Source: CAYZXL01 sp964482435 (GTDB lineage Bacteria > Auribacterota > JABMQX01). Taken from it: a stretch of 64,000 bases of DNA. The stretch covers positions 62,001 through 126,000 of the forward strand of contig CAYZXL010000004.1 in the NCBI GenBank assembly GCA_964482435.1, read 5' to 3'. Shown one piece after another: positions 28,113 through 37,073 of this stretch; within the stretch, counting starts at the first letter, position 1; every line of letters begins with the position of its first letter. The position numbers and the translations under genes were made by a program. The notes beneath the pieces are model-generated. The model saw nothing but the letters and a program-made list of their open reading frames with translations. It made no database searches and was not told where the DNA came from.

Positions 28113-28686
28113 GCGCACCTCCCTGTTTCCGTCTCCCCCCAGAAACATCGAACCGAATAACCCTCCATAACCTTGTGATCTGGGCTCCATCTAAACAAGA
28201 AAAAGGCCAGAATTGATTTTGTCTCCTAATCAGCGTGACACCAATGGGATATGCGCTCCGCCAATGAAGTGTCAGGTGGCACCCCTATGTTTCCGAAAAA
28301 CCACAGTATTTCTTCCTAACCTTCCCCATCTGCATGATTCTGCTGGACTTGCGTTAGACCACCCGATGCTGCCCCAAAGCAACATAATGCAAAATTATCG
28401 GACTTGGCAAAGGCGAACGCCAATGAACACCAATGAGGACAGTATCCTACGAAAAGGAGCCTCACCACCGATTTATCGCTTTCGCGCACAGTTGAGGCCG
28501 TCTCATATAATTCACGCTTTCCCTTGCCACGCACATCGAAGTTCAGGCACAATCACCCGCGAAAGCCGAAAAGCTGCTGGGCAACCCTGGACAGGCGTCC
28601 ACTGGCGCGCTCTGAAGTGGACCCGCTCAGCCGGCGCCAGCAATCGCCCTTTATATGCCTCACGCGCCCGTTTAGAAGGAGTTGAT
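28113..28686. other. Long divergent intergenic region
   Basis: The region separates the leftward PEP-CTERM gene from the rightward esterase. A frame is open through most of it on the plus strand (from 28213) in phase with the esterase, but its translation has no signal peptide or family resemblance, so I treat it as untranslated. No convincing promoter pair, repeat or RNA gene was found. Confidence 0.4.
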
Positions 28687-29793
28687 GTGACCGTCGTGCG
28701 TTATGCACTCGCAACCGCTCTTGTTGCCCTGTCGCCTGTACTCCCGAACAGCCAACTCCGAAGCGATGCTGCCGGTTCCGCTTTTCCGGCCGCAGGTCGC
28801 CAGAGACCCCTCCGACTGCCCCAGCAGATAGTCCTTTCTGCTGAGGCTCCAGCCTTGTCCCCCGTTGTTCCGCCGGACCGCCTCCGGGCGATGGACAGAG
28901 ATGCCTGGCTCAGAGCGCGGGCAAACATCCAGCGCCGATGGCTCGATTTCCTCGGTCCTTTTCCCGAAGTCAGTCCCCTTCTCAATCCTCGCGTCCTCAG
29001 CGTCGAGGAAACCGGTAAGTTCGTTCGTCAGAAAATCAGCTACGAGGTCGAGCCCGGCGTCGTGGTCGAAGCCTATCTCCTGATTCCCAAGGAAGGAAAG
29101 CGTCCTTTCCCCGCGATGGTTGTCTTTCATTCCACTATTGACTACACAATCCGCCAGCCAGCCGGACTCGAAGGCCCTGCGGATACATACATCGGAGTTC
29201 ATCTCGCCGAGCGCGGCTATGTCGCCCTTTGCCCCCGAAACTTCATCTGGGATTATGGCCGCCTGAAATGGATGGATGCCGTTGCAAAGCTCAAGCGAGA
29301 CAATCCCAACTGGAAAGGCATGACCAAGATGCTCTGGGATGGAATCCGAGCCGTGGATTACCTCTGTTCCCTCGACTGCGTGGATAAGAATCGCATCGGC
29401 TGCATCGGCCATTCCTTAGGCGGAAAAGAAGCGCTTTTCCTTGCTGCCTTCGATCCGCGAATCAAAGTCGCCGTGAGCAGCGAAGGCGGAATCGGCCTGA
29501 CATTCTCCAACTGGGATGCCGAATGGTATCTCGGCCCCGACATTCGCAAGCCCGCTTTCCCTCTCGAGAACAACCAGGTCCTTGCCCTCATCGCCCCCCG
29601 CCCATTTCTTCTCATAGGCGGCGACTCCGCCGACGGTGAAAAGAGCTTGCCTTTCGTCCTCAGCGTGAAACCAATCTACGAGCTTTTTGGGGCTGGCGAG
29701 GCCCTCTCTTTCTTCAACCACAAACAGGGCCACGCCTATCCCCCCGAAGCCCAGAGGCGAGCCTACGACTGGATTGACCGCTGGTTGAAGTGA
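28687..29793 (+). CDS. Exported alpha/beta hydrolase (acetyl-xylan-esterase/dienelactone-hydrolase type)
   Basis: The GTG at 28687 is preceded by AAGGAG at 28676-28681 and opens a signal peptide (TVVRYALATALVALSPVL). The product has 368 residues. The catalytic serine is S243 in CIGHSLGGKEA. The acid is probably in IGGDSADGE and the histidine in NHKQGHAYPPEA. VVEAYLLIPKEGKRPFPAMV and a preceding region of about 90 residues resemble the secreted acetyl-xylan-esterase group. It probably removes acyl groups from polysaccharide, which fits the neighbouring sialate esterase. The substrate is inferred from family only. A longer in-frame start at 28213 is not supported. Confidence 0.82.
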   Translation: MTVVRYALATALVALSPVLPNSQLRSDAAGSAFPAAGRQRPLRLPQQIVLSAEAPALSPVVPPDRLRAMDRDAWLRARANIQRRWLDFLGPFPEVSPLLNPRVLSVEETGKFVRQKISYEVEPGVVVEAYLLIPKEGKRPFPAMVVFHSTIDYTIRQPAGLEGPADTYIGVHLAERGYVALCPRNFIWDYGRLKWMDAVAKLKRDNPNWKGMTKMLWDGIRAVDYLCSLDCVDKNRIGCIGHSLGGKEALFLAAFDPRIKVAVSSEGGIGLTFSNWDAEWYLGPDIRKPAFPLENNQVLALIAPRPFLLIGGDSADGEKSLPFVLSVKPIYELFGAGEALSFFNHKQGHAYPPEAQRRAYDWIDRWLK

Positions 29794-29900
29794 CGAAAAG
29801 GCCCGTCGTTCGCCCGGAGCGAGTCACGAACTTCGTTCGCCCGGAGACCGTGAAAATCGGGTCTCGGCAACCCTGATTTTTGAGCCAGTCTGATTCTGCT

Positions 29901-29975
29901 TTCTCTCGCCAAGAGCCAAGACGCGAAGGGTTCATAGGGCATCATTCTTTGCGCCTTAGCGGCTTTGCGAGAGAA
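29901..29975. repeat. Dispersed inverted repeat, full copy
   Basis: The left arm (29901-29928) starts TTCTCTCGCCAAGAGCCAAG and the right arm (29947-29975) ends GGCTTTGCGAGAGAA. The arms are imperfect reverse complements separated by 18 bases. The arms themselves consist of degenerate GCNAAGNC-like units. It is non-coding and lies between the esterase and the SUMF1-like gene. Confidence 0.65.
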
Positions 29976-30031
29976 TCCCCCGCTCCTCCGCCGCAGACGG
30001 GGAAGGGGCAAAGGGCAACCGAAACTTGCCA

Positions 30032-30060
30032 TTGCATGGGATACTGGTCCGTGCTATGCT
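30032..30060 (+). promoter_or_regulatory. Promoter of the SUMF1-like gene
   Basis: TTGCAT (30032-30037), a 17-base spacer and TATGCT (30055-30060) lie about 100 bases before the ATG at 30159. Confidence 0.5.
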
Positions 30061-30158
30061 TAATGGTGTCTGCAACGGGCTTCTCTCTGGATTTCTGCCA
30101 AATAAGCCTCACGGGGACGGAAGCGCCCGGTGCCCCCTGACCGAAAGGGATAGGCACG

Positions 30159-31358
30159 ATGAGAGTCACCACTAATTCCCTTCTGCTCGCGGCGATATTC
30201 GCGTCTTCGTTGTCGGTCGCCTGCTCGGCGGAAGACGGCATGGCGCCGAAGGAGCATCCGATGGTTTTTGCTGGACCTGTGGCCGGGTTGCCGAGTGCAC
30301 CGCGCGCGGGGACGACATTCTCGCCGCAGGGCTTCGGCGTGGACTCGTTTACGAGAGGCGTGCAGTTGAAGTGGCCTGGCGAGCCCGGATTCGAGTACGT
30401 TCTATTGTGGACAAACGACCTCGCCAACCCTGAGTGGGAGGAAGTGGGGAGGGTTTTCTGTCGTTACTTTCAGGAACTGTCCTTCTTCGAGACTGACAGG
30501 CCGGACAGGCAGGGGTTCTATCGGATCGAGAGAACAAGAGCCATGGTTCTGGTGCCGGGTTCCGACGGTGGCGGCGTGGATTACGACTTCTACATCGGCA
30601 AATACGAGGTGACGAATTCCGAGTTCGCCGTGTTTCTAAGCGCGAATCCGTCCTATGAGTACACGTACTGGCCAGACCTCATGGGGCGTGTCAAGATTAG
30701 GATGCTTGCTTCCCAACGTCAGCACGTCCTCGTTCCAGTCCCCGGTTGGGAGGACCATCCGGTGACCGATGTGTCCTGGGAAATGGCGGCAGCCTACTGC
30801 AACTGGCTTAGTGAGAGGGAGGGTTTGGAGAAGGTCTATGACGAGTCGGCAGGCTGGGTTCCTGACATTACAAGGAATGGGTACCGGCTGCCAATGGCCG
30901 AAGAATGGTACAAATCGGCGGCTTGGGACCCGACAAAGGATGGCGTGGGTGGATTCTGGAAATATGGCTGCCGCAGCGATACCATCCGCAACACCTTGGC
31001 AAATCACGATGATGGCGGCGACCCCTATGGAGACGAGGGGTGGTACCCACCTTACCGCGGAAGAGACCCGGAAACCACGCCGGTGGGGTACTATGATGGC
31101 TCTTCGCACCTCCTGTACAGTGACGGCCAGGCTTCGTATTCTTTTGTCACAGAGGACGCGCGCAGCTACTACGGCTGCTATGACATGTCCGGCAACGTAG
31201 CCGACCTCGTGAACATCCGCGAGCAGACGGGGGCCGGGATCATGGGAAGCTCTTGTGCGGACAAGCCGTCCGAGTTGCAGCTCGGACCGCCGTTCCCTAT
31301 CCCCCCGAATGCGCAGGGCGATCTCCTCGGCTTTAGGATCGCCCGGACTGCGGAGTAG
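30159..31358 (+). CDS. Exported SUMF1/formylglycine-generating-enzyme-like protein
   Basis: The 399-residue protein starts with a signal peptide (SLLLAAIFASSLSVACSAED-like; VAC may be a lipobox). Residues about 60-125 form the small beta module (VQLKWPGEPGFEYVLLW to GFYRIER) that also ends the beta-helix and giant proteins. The FGE-sulfatase fold follows: YIGKYEVTNSEFAVFL, VTDVSWEMAAAYCNWLSERE, GYRLPMAEEWYKSA, YDMSGNVADLV and GFRIART. True formylglycine enzymes need two active-site cysteines. Only scattered cysteines (CNW, GCR, GCYD, SCAD) are seen, so it may be a sugar-binding or structural relative. AAAGGGA precedes the ATG. No sulfatase gene is nearby. Confidence 0.83.
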   Translation: MRVTTNSLLLAAIFASSLSVACSAEDGMAPKEHPMVFAGPVAGLPSAPRAGTTFSPQGFGVDSFTRGVQLKWPGEPGFEYVLLWTNDLANPEWEEVGRVFCRYFQELSFFETDRPDRQGFYRIERTRAMVLVPGSDGGGVDYDFYIGKYEVTNSEFAVFLSANPSYEYTYWPDLMGRVKIRMLASQRQHVLVPVPGWEDHPVTDVSWEMAAAYCNWLSEREGLEKVYDESAGWVPDITRNGYRLPMAEEWYKSAAWDPTKDGVGGFWKYGCRSDTIRNTLANHDDGGDPYGDEGWYPPYRGRDPETTPVGYYDGSSHLLYSDGQASYSFVTEDARSYYGCYDMSGNVADLVNIREQTGAGIMGSSCADKPSELQLGPPFPIPPNAQGDLLGFRIARTAE

Positions 31359-31866
31359 CGCCTGCTTCTCTAATCCGCACCTCGCAACAGGCGCCACAGA
31401 CATGTCCACCAGCTCGCCCGTGTCCCCCACTGGACCTCATGCGTTACAGGTTTCCGCCTTGCCCGCACTGCTCGGTAGTTGAGGTCGGCGAGGGCTCGAA
31501 CCCTGTGGTCTCCGACGTGTGGGGTAAGCTGCGACGGACACCGGAACCGCCCGGGGGGCCGCCTGGCTGACGACCCCCTCCCAACGATCCGGCCCACCGA
31601 TGTGCATCTTCTTAACCGCACAGCCTTGCCCTTTCTCCGGTGTTCCAGGGTCAAAGAGCACTTTTCTCAGCGCCCTTGCGCCTTCTGTAAGCCCTGGGCA
31701 ACCCCCTTCCCCTCGAAGCCCGTCATCCTCGGGAATCCCCGGGGCCTGCTTTTGCTTATTGCACACGCGGAGGTTTGGTGAGAGAATATATTTCAGTCTT
31801 GTGCTCTCCCCTGTTGGGCAATGAGGCGCTTTCGACAACATGCTCTTAAAGAAAGAGGAATGGAGA
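31359..31866. other. Intergenic region without recognised gene
   Basis: Neither strand gives a credible protein. On the minus strand around 31491-31505 GGGTTCGAGCCC resembles a tRNA T-arm, but no matching acceptor, D or anticodon arm was found. TATATT at 31787-31792 could be a -10 for the lipoprotein gene, but TTGCAC at 31759 is 22 bases away, too far for a normal promoter. Confidence 0.4.
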
Positions 31867-33300
31867 ATGAAACTACGGTTGATTGCAGGGGTTTTTGGGT
31901 TTGTTTTTCTCACCGGTTGTGTGCCTGATTTGGTGAGCGTAAGCAAAGACGGCACTATAGCACTGACTTTGACGAAGGACGGTCGGTTCGAACCGCTCGA
32001 CGACTGGCAGCAGCTCTACCTGACTAACGCGAAAGCGGACTTTCTGACAGCAATTGAGGGGATGGAGAAGTGCCAGTGCCCGCAGATCGCCCCCTCCGGA
32101 AAAGCTATCGTTGCTCAGTCGAAAGACGGGCTCGTTCTTTACGAGCGAAGCGCGAAAGGGCGAAGGGTCGTTTATAGTCCACCCAAGAGCGCCGGCGACG
32201 TCTCTGCGTCTTTTCCTGTATGGTCTCCTGATGAGAAAAGGATTGCCTTCTTCGTGGGAGACTTCGGCGAGGACGTCCCAAACTGCAAGCTGTACATTTA
32301 CGACGTGAAAAGGAAAGAATTGGAGGTGGTTGCTCACCGGGCGAGTCCTCGGGCAACCTGGCTCCCCAACGGCAAGAGGCTCTTCTATGTTTCATTTTCT
32401 GCCGCCGCCTTCGAAAAAGGCGCCCCGCCCTTCGGCGACCTCAAGAGAATAAACGTGGAGACTCTAAAGCAGGTTACCGTTGCCGCCGGACAGATGCTCG
32501 CTTACAGCAAAATCGCCCTCTTCCCCGACGGGAAAGCGATTCTCTTCCCCTGTGCGGATTGGGAAAGCCTGGAGATTTCGCGCGGCGGACTGACGGTTCC
32601 CCTCGTCCTCAAGAAGGAGGCGTTTTCTCTCCCTGCGAAGGCCCCTGAGAAATCCGGACAGCCAGGTGCACAGCCGCAAGAAGCGGGCAAGCAGACCGAG
32701 CCAAAAGCCAAGCCCGACGGCCAAACCGCTCAGCCCGCCGATACTGTTGACGAGACCACGGTGGAACACTCCATCGTCATAGGCGGAGACCAGTCCTTGA
32801 GTCATTATGGTTGTGCAGTGTCGCCGGACGGCGAGAGAATCGCCTTTGTCCGCTATTTCTGGGAGGATCGTCCCACTCCAGCGTCCCCGGATAAAGAAGC
32901 AGCCGGCGGGCAACCTGCGCAGAAAAAGCCTGCGGCGGGAGAAGCTGCGAGTGCCGAAACGAAGCACAGCGACCCGGATGGCGTCGAATTCTGCGTGGCA
33001 AAAGCCGACGGCACTGAAGTGGTTGTCGTCGCTCGAGGCACCGGTGAGGCCCTCTTTGGCCAGGTTATCTGGTTGGCGAACAACAGGCTTCTTTGCGTCA
33101 CCCCGGCTCCGCGGGCAAAGAAGCAGCCAGTGGACAGCCCGGGCAGCGAAAGCCCTCGCCAGAAGATAATTGTGGTGGATGCTGACGGGAGCAACCCATT
33201 CGACCTCACCGAGACCATAAGAACCAAATTCGCCGATCAATTTCAGCCAGAAGAAAAACCGGCAGAGGAGCAGCCCGCGAAGGCGAAACAGCCAAAGTAG
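31867..33300 (+). CDS. PD40-type propeller lipoprotein
   Basis: The 477-residue protein starts MKLRLIAGVFGFVFLTGC; the lipobox LTGC marks lipid attachment at C18. AGAGGAATGGAG precedes the ATG at 31867, and an upstream in-frame ATG at 31840 would spoil the signal peptide. TolB/PD40-like blades are seen: FPVWSPDEKRIAFFV, ATWLPNGKRLFYVSF and YGCAVSPDGERIAFVRYF. Two low-complexity stretches rich in A, K, P, Q and E (about residues 255-295 and 335-370) interrupt the blades as probable flexible linkers, and a third ends the protein. It is likely an outer- or inner-membrane lipoprotein. The function is unknown. Confidence 0.72.
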   Translation: MKLRLIAGVFGFVFLTGCVPDLVSVSKDGTIALTLTKDGRFEPLDDWQQLYLTNAKADFLTAIEGMEKCQCPQIAPSGKAIVAQSKDGLVLYERSAKGRRVVYSPPKSAGDVSASFPVWSPDEKRIAFFVGDFGEDVPNCKLYIYDVKRKELEVVAHRASPRATWLPNGKRLFYVSFSAAAFEKGAPPFGDLKRINVETLKQVTVAAGQMLAYSKIALFPDGKAILFPCADWESLEISRGGLTVPLVLKKEAFSLPAKAPEKSGQPGAQPQEAGKQTEPKAKPDGQTAQPADTVDETTVEHSIVIGGDQSLSHYGCAVSPDGERIAFVRYFWEDRPTPASPDKEAAGGQPAQKKPAAGEAASAETKHSDPDGVEFCVAKADGTEVVVVARGTGEALFGQVIWLANNRLLCVTPAPRAKKQPVDSPGSESPRQKIIVVDADGSNPFDLTETIRTKFADQFQPEEKPAEEQPAKAKQPK

Positions 33301-33325
33301 TCCAATAAGCCGCGATTTTGCTGAC

Positions 33326-33355
33326 TTGCAGTTCAGTCCTCAGTCATGTTATGCT
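33326..33355 (+). promoter_or_regulatory. Promoter of the coiled-coil lipoprotein gene
   Basis: TTGCAG (33326-33331), an 18-base spacer and TATGCT (33350-33355) lie about 138 bases before the ATG at 33493. Confidence 0.45.
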
Positions 33356-33492
33356 ACTGCTTGTTTTCGCCTGGTGGAAGACCCGGGCACGGTTTGCTTT
33401 TCTGGGCGTGCAGGTATTGCTCGGGCGGCCCCCGTTCGCCACAGTAATAATATATCAATGAGGAGCGCGTCCTTCAGCTGACGCAGGAGACC

Positions 33493-34365
33493 ATGAAAAC
33501 TCGGTTACCATTTCTCCTTCTTTTGTTAATCCCCTTCGGATGCACTGACCGGAAGTCCGACCAGCGACTTGTTGACCTGGCTGTAAGCCTGGAGAAAAAC
33601 TCAGGGAGGATCGAGGAACTGTCCATCCTCTTGCAGGGAATCAACAACCGGCTCGCAAAAATCGAGGAAGCCCTGGCTGCTAATCTCGCTACCGGGAAAG
33701 GGCCGCGAGAGAATGCTGCCCGGACCCTTGCCGGCGCCTCGGGAACCGCCGCTTTCCCTTCAGAGTCGGGTGAAACAGCCGACCTGCTTTCCCGTCCCGG
33801 GGAAGGGAATGCGAACCTCGAGGTCATCTCGCGGCAGGTCGCCGTTCTTGGTGAGGAATTGGCGGCAGTAAAGGAAGAGATGACTTTGACAAGAACTGCT
33901 CTCGAGGAGGTTGCAGCGCGCGGCCCCGAACCAAAAGACGTGGGCGACATTATGCACAAGCTTGCCGGCAAACCGGACGAATTTGCCAGAAGACTCGACG
34001 AATTTGCCCGGAGCGTCGCTCCCAAAATCGAGGACCCCACAGCCCGCCAGAATTTCGAGGGAGAGGTCAACCAGCTTCGAGACCGCATCGTGGCTGGAGT
34101 TCCCCCGGAACAACTGTATCAAGAGTTCCGGGGGCGGCTGGTCGAGAAGTTGAGCTCAGTCAAAGAGGGCGAGGAGAGGAGAGACCTCGAACGGGAAGTT
34201 GCCAAGCTCGACAACTCCGGCGAGGCGGAACTCCGCGAGCGACTTACCGACTACAGCCGAAACCGCACGGTTGAGGAGTTCTTTCGCATCGCCAAGACCT
34301 ACTCCGTGCAAAAGGAGGACATTTTCGGCTTCCTGGGCTATGGCGATAAGAAAGGGAAGAAGTAA
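33493..34365 (+). CDS. Coiled-coil lipoprotein of unknown function
   Basis: The 290-residue protein opens with MKTRLPFLLLLLIPFGCTDR, a lipoprotein signal with the acceptor cysteine at about C17. Two heptad-rich segments follow (about residues 25-60, LVDLAVSLEKNSGRIEELSI, and 110-140, VISRQVAVLGEELAAVKEEM), then a helical, highly charged C-terminal half ending GYGDKKGKK. I recognise no enzyme domain. AGGAGA precedes the ATG. It stands alone between the propeller lipoprotein and the convergent O-antigen-ligase gene. A structural or tethering role is possible but unproven. Confidence 0.68.
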   Translation: MKTRLPFLLLLLIPFGCTDRKSDQRLVDLAVSLEKNSGRIEELSILLQGINNRLAKIEEALAANLATGKGPRENAARTLAGASGTAAFPSESGETADLLSRPGEGNANLEVISRQVAVLGEELAAVKEEMTLTRTALEEVAARGPEPKDVGDIMHKLAGKPDEFARRLDEFARSVAPKIEDPTARQNFEGEVNQLRDRIVAGVPPEQLYQEFRGRLVEKLSSVKEGEERRDLEREVAKLDNSGEAELRERLTDYSRNRTVEEFFRIAKTYSVQKEDIFGFLGYGDKKGKK

Positions 34366-34404
34366 CCCTGACCCGCCATCAAACGGCGACTTCTGCCCTC
34401 GCGT

Positions 34405-36408
34405 TTACCGGGTTGTGCCCGGCGCCGGAATTTCCGCCCCCGAGCCAAGTCTCTCCGCATACGCCTCGTACACGTCCCATATCCACTCGTTTGTTCGGTT
34501 GAGTCGGATTGCCTTCTGAAAGCTCTCGACGGCCTTCTCGTGGTCTCCCATGACGCCCTGCATCCAGCCGAGATATGCGTGGTGCACGCCGTTGAGGGGG
34601 TCGAGATTCACCGCTGCCTCATACTCCCTCATTGCTTTCTTCTTCAGCTCCATCCTCCGCGCATCCGGAACGGACGGGTCCGTCGCCAGAGCCTGGTAGA
34701 AGCGCCCGAGGTGATCGCGGTACTCGGCGCACTTCGGCTCGAGTCTCACCGCGCTTTTCAGCCGCCCCTCGAGAGAAGCCATCCCCGAAAAGCCCTCCTC
34801 CGCGCCTTTGGCGCAAAGCTGCTCGTATTGGACGAACCGTTTTCTTGCGGAATTGAACGCTCGATCCGCGAGGAATTGCCTGACCACAGCCTCCATCAGA
34901 ACCAGGCAAAGCATCAGGGGAATGGCCACCGCCGCCCAGCGGTTGACGCCGCTGGCTCTTTCCCGTGCCGCACCCGGCGCCAATGGGGGAGTCTCCTCCT
35001 CGTGATGGTGGCGGCGCCTGACCCTGGAAAGGCTCATTACCGCCGCCACAATTGTAACGAGCAGAAAAACGTTTGCGTCTATCCTCATGTTGAAGTCGGA
35101 AAAGCTGTGCACCAGAATCGCAAAAAGCGATGCCGCCCCTCCCATGGCGGGCAGCGCAATCGAATGGCGCCGCCGGGTGAGGTACGTCCGAATCGCAGCC
35201 CCTAAGAAAAGCACAACTCCCAGCAAACATAAGGACAGCCCCACCCACCCCACCTCCAATAGCGTTTGGATGTAGTCGTTTTCCGCATGAGGGGTCGTCT
35301 CCAGAATCGCGCTACCGTCCCGAAACCGGATGTACCTCAACGTCCCATAGTTCGGGAAAACCGTTTCAAAAGTTCCCAAGCCCGACCCCCATACAGGGTA
35401 CTCCTTTGCCCCTCGCCATGTCGCCTCGGCGACTTCCACGCGTCGTTTGAACGACAGCTCCGCCGGAAGACGCCCCAGAGTTCCCCACCTCTTGAGCAAG
35501 TCGCTCAAGCCAATCCAGCCCAGCATCAAGAACGACAGCCCCAAAAGCACCGTTATTACCCAGGCCTTCTTGCGGTGGAGACGCCGGCACAAAAGAAGAA
35601 TCCCTAAGAGCACGCACGAGCCGAGAAAGCCCAGAAGCCCACCGCGAGACTTGCTCACCGCGAGAGACACAATCATCAGAATCGCCAGAAAGGAGAGAAC
35701 TATCGCCTTGTGAAGCTCCGTGGATGCCAGCACCCCTCGCCATCCGGTCTCCTTCACCCTGAACAAGTACCTCAACACAAGGGCAACCGTAATCGGGATA
35801 ACCAGCTCCGTATATCCCGCAAAATGGTTCTCATTGACGAACGCTGCCATGAATCCGGTTTTCCGTGGCGGGACCTTCACCAGCCAGAACACCTTCTCTG
35901 TCCCGCTAATCCTTTGCAGCAGCCCGAGAAACGATACCGAGAAACCTATCAGGGCGACCGCAATGAGAACCCGCCTGATTTGGCTGGTGGAAGTCAGCGT
36001 GTTGACAAGACAAAGGTAAAGCCCCACGTAGCAAAGCAGCTTCACAAAGCCTGTCTTCGTCGCGAAGAAATTGGTCGTGGCAAGGTTTGCGAAATGGTTG
36101 GCGCCCCGCAAGCTCGCCCTGCCCCCGATGAGCAGAGGAACCATCTGCGCCAGAACAAGCCCGGCAAAAAGCACGAGAGGTAGCCAGAGCGGAAATCGGA
36201 AACGAACCTGCGCCCCCTCCGTCGCCACGCCCACCAGCCATACCACTACCATCGCCAGGCACCCAAACTCCATCACCGAAATAGCCCACGTCTGGACCGT
36301 TGCGAAAGCCAGCGGCGTGAAAATGAGGAGGGCCATTAGAAGACACTCGACGACAATCGTTGAAATCCTCGGATAAACGTGTTCGCTCAACTCGCACGCT
36401 CCTGACAT
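34405..36408 (-). CDS. O-antigen ligase/Wzy-like membrane protein with C-terminal TPR
   Basis: The 667-residue protein has about eleven hydrophobic segments over residues 15-475. The large periplasmic loop carries the Wzy_C-type motif GSGLGTFETVFPNYG followed by TPHAENDYIQTLLEVGWVG (about residues 343-393), where H-E-N-D-Y is the hallmark of O-antigen ligases and polymerases. Residues about 595-660 form TPR units such as YEAAVNLDPLNGVHHAYLGW. Ligase-TPR fusions occur in exopolysaccharide and S-layer glycan loci and in pilin glycosylation. It probably transfers or polymerises a lipid-linked glycan. A strong promoter lies at 36530-36558 on the same strand. Confidence 0.85.
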   Translation of the reverse strand: MSGACELSEHVYPRISTIVVECLLMALLIFTPLAFATVQTWAISVMEFGCLAMVVVWLVGVATEGAQVRFRFPLWLPLVLFAGLVLAQMVPLLIGGRASLRGANHFANLATTNFFATKTGFVKLLCYVGLYLCLVNTLTSTSQIRRVLIAVALIGFSVSFLGLLQRISGTEKVFWLVKVPPRKTGFMAAFVNENHFAGYTELVIPITVALVLRYLFRVKETGWRGVLASTELHKAIVLSFLAILMIVSLAVSKSRGGLLGFLGSCVLLGILLLCRRLHRKKAWVITVLLGLSFLMLGWIGLSDLLKRWGTLGRLPAELSFKRRVEVAEATWRGAKEYPVWGSGLGTFETVFPNYGTLRYIRFRDGSAILETTPHAENDYIQTLLEVGWVGLSLCLLGVVLFLGAAIRTYLTRRRHSIALPAMGGAASLFAILVHSFSDFNMRIDANVFLLVTIVAAVMSLSRVRRRHHHEEETPPLAPGAARERASGVNRWAAVAIPLMLCLVLMEAVVRQFLADRAFNSARKRFVQYEQLCAKGAEEGFSGMASLEGRLKSAVRLEPKCAEYRDHLGRFYQALATDPSVPDARRMELKKKAMREYEAAVNLDPLNGVHHAYLGWMQGVMGDHEKAVESFQKAIRLNRTNEWIWDVYEAYAERLGSGAEIPAPGTTR

Positions 36409-36529
36409 ATGCGGCTCAGGTTATCCGCCTGCCTCGACTTGGGGATGGCCCTTTTCACGAAATCGTCCGGGCCTCCCCACAGGCAAAGAGCCACCTGCGG
36501 CGACCGGCGGTCCTCAAACCTTCTTGTAC

Positions 36530-36558
36530 ACCATACCAAGCGTCACCAGCTGTGTCAA
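36530..36558 (-). promoter_or_regulatory. Promoter of the O-antigen-ligase-like gene
   Basis: On the minus strand a T-rich tract and CTTGACA give -35 TTGACA (36553-36558), a 17-base spacer and -10 TATGGT (36530-36535). The leader to the ATG at 36408 would be about 115 bases. Confidence 0.6.
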
Positions 36559-36788
36559 GAAAAACGGGCCGTCCTTGATTCCGTGGGTTTCACGTTGATT
36601 TTTGCCATGCTTTGTGCAAAAGTTCTCTTCCGATAGCGCGGTAGCACCCCAGGTTCTGCGGCACAGTTGTGGCTGACATGTGGAGAGGGGTGGGCGGTCG
36701 CTTCCGACGGTTCGGCCGCTGACGGAGCACGCGGCAGGCGCCAAGACGACGGTGCACGTCCGCAAAGTAGAAAATAGGGAGAGACGAA

Positions 36789-37073
36789 TTGGAGAACGAC
36801 AGAGACATCACGAGGGTAATTGAGGCCGCAGCCGCATATCTCAGGGGCTGCGGGGCGAGAGAAGTGTACCTCTTCGGGTCGGCACGCGAAAAAGCCACGC
36901 GGGCCGATTCGGATATTGACCTGGCAGTCGAGGGCTTGCCTCCGGAGATTTTCTTCCGCGCCATGGGAGAGCTCTTCCGAATTCTGGACCGCCCCGTGGA
37001 CCTTATTGACCTCGACCAGGACAATCCGTTCACGCGGGCCCTGAAAGAGGGAGGGGAGCTGATCCGTGTCTGA
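36789..37073 (+). CDS. mntA: MntA-type antitoxin (minimal nucleotidyltransferase)
   Basis: The 94-residue protein has the MNT motif GSX10DXD, with G30-S31 in YLFGSAREKA and D42/D44 in SDIDLAVEG. In type VII toxin-antitoxin pairs MntA neutralises HepT by adding AMP to a tyrosine. I chose the TTG at 36789: GGGAGAG lies about 8 bases upstream and the protein starts (M)ENDRDITRVIEAAA. It overlaps the HepT gene by 8 bases, which is usual for these pairs. No nearby mobile element was seen. Confidence 0.85.
   Translation: MENDRDITRVIEAAAAYLRGCGAREVYLFGSAREKATRADSDIDLAVEGLPPEIFFRAMGELFRILDRPVDLIDLDQDNPFTRALKEGGELIRV

Noticed and set aside
28213..28686. N-terminal extension of the alpha/beta hydrolase
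   Set aside because: The frame is open, but the signal peptide, ribosome-binding site and family start all point to 28687.
31480..31560. tRNA gene on the minus strand (GGGTTCGAGCCC like a T-arm)
   Set aside because: No acceptor stem complementary to the following GCCGACC was found about 70 bases away, and no D or anticodon arm. It may be a remnant but is not a gene.
31437..31955. Minus-strand 172-residue frame across an intergenic gap and lipoprotein start
   Set aside because: It overlaps the real lipoprotein gene, is rich in proline and basic residues, and has no domain or ribosome-binding site.
36409..36788. Minus-strand frames of 186 and 162 residues upstream of mntA
   Set aside because: They cover the O-antigen-ligase promoter and the real plus-strand mntA start, and show no family or signal.
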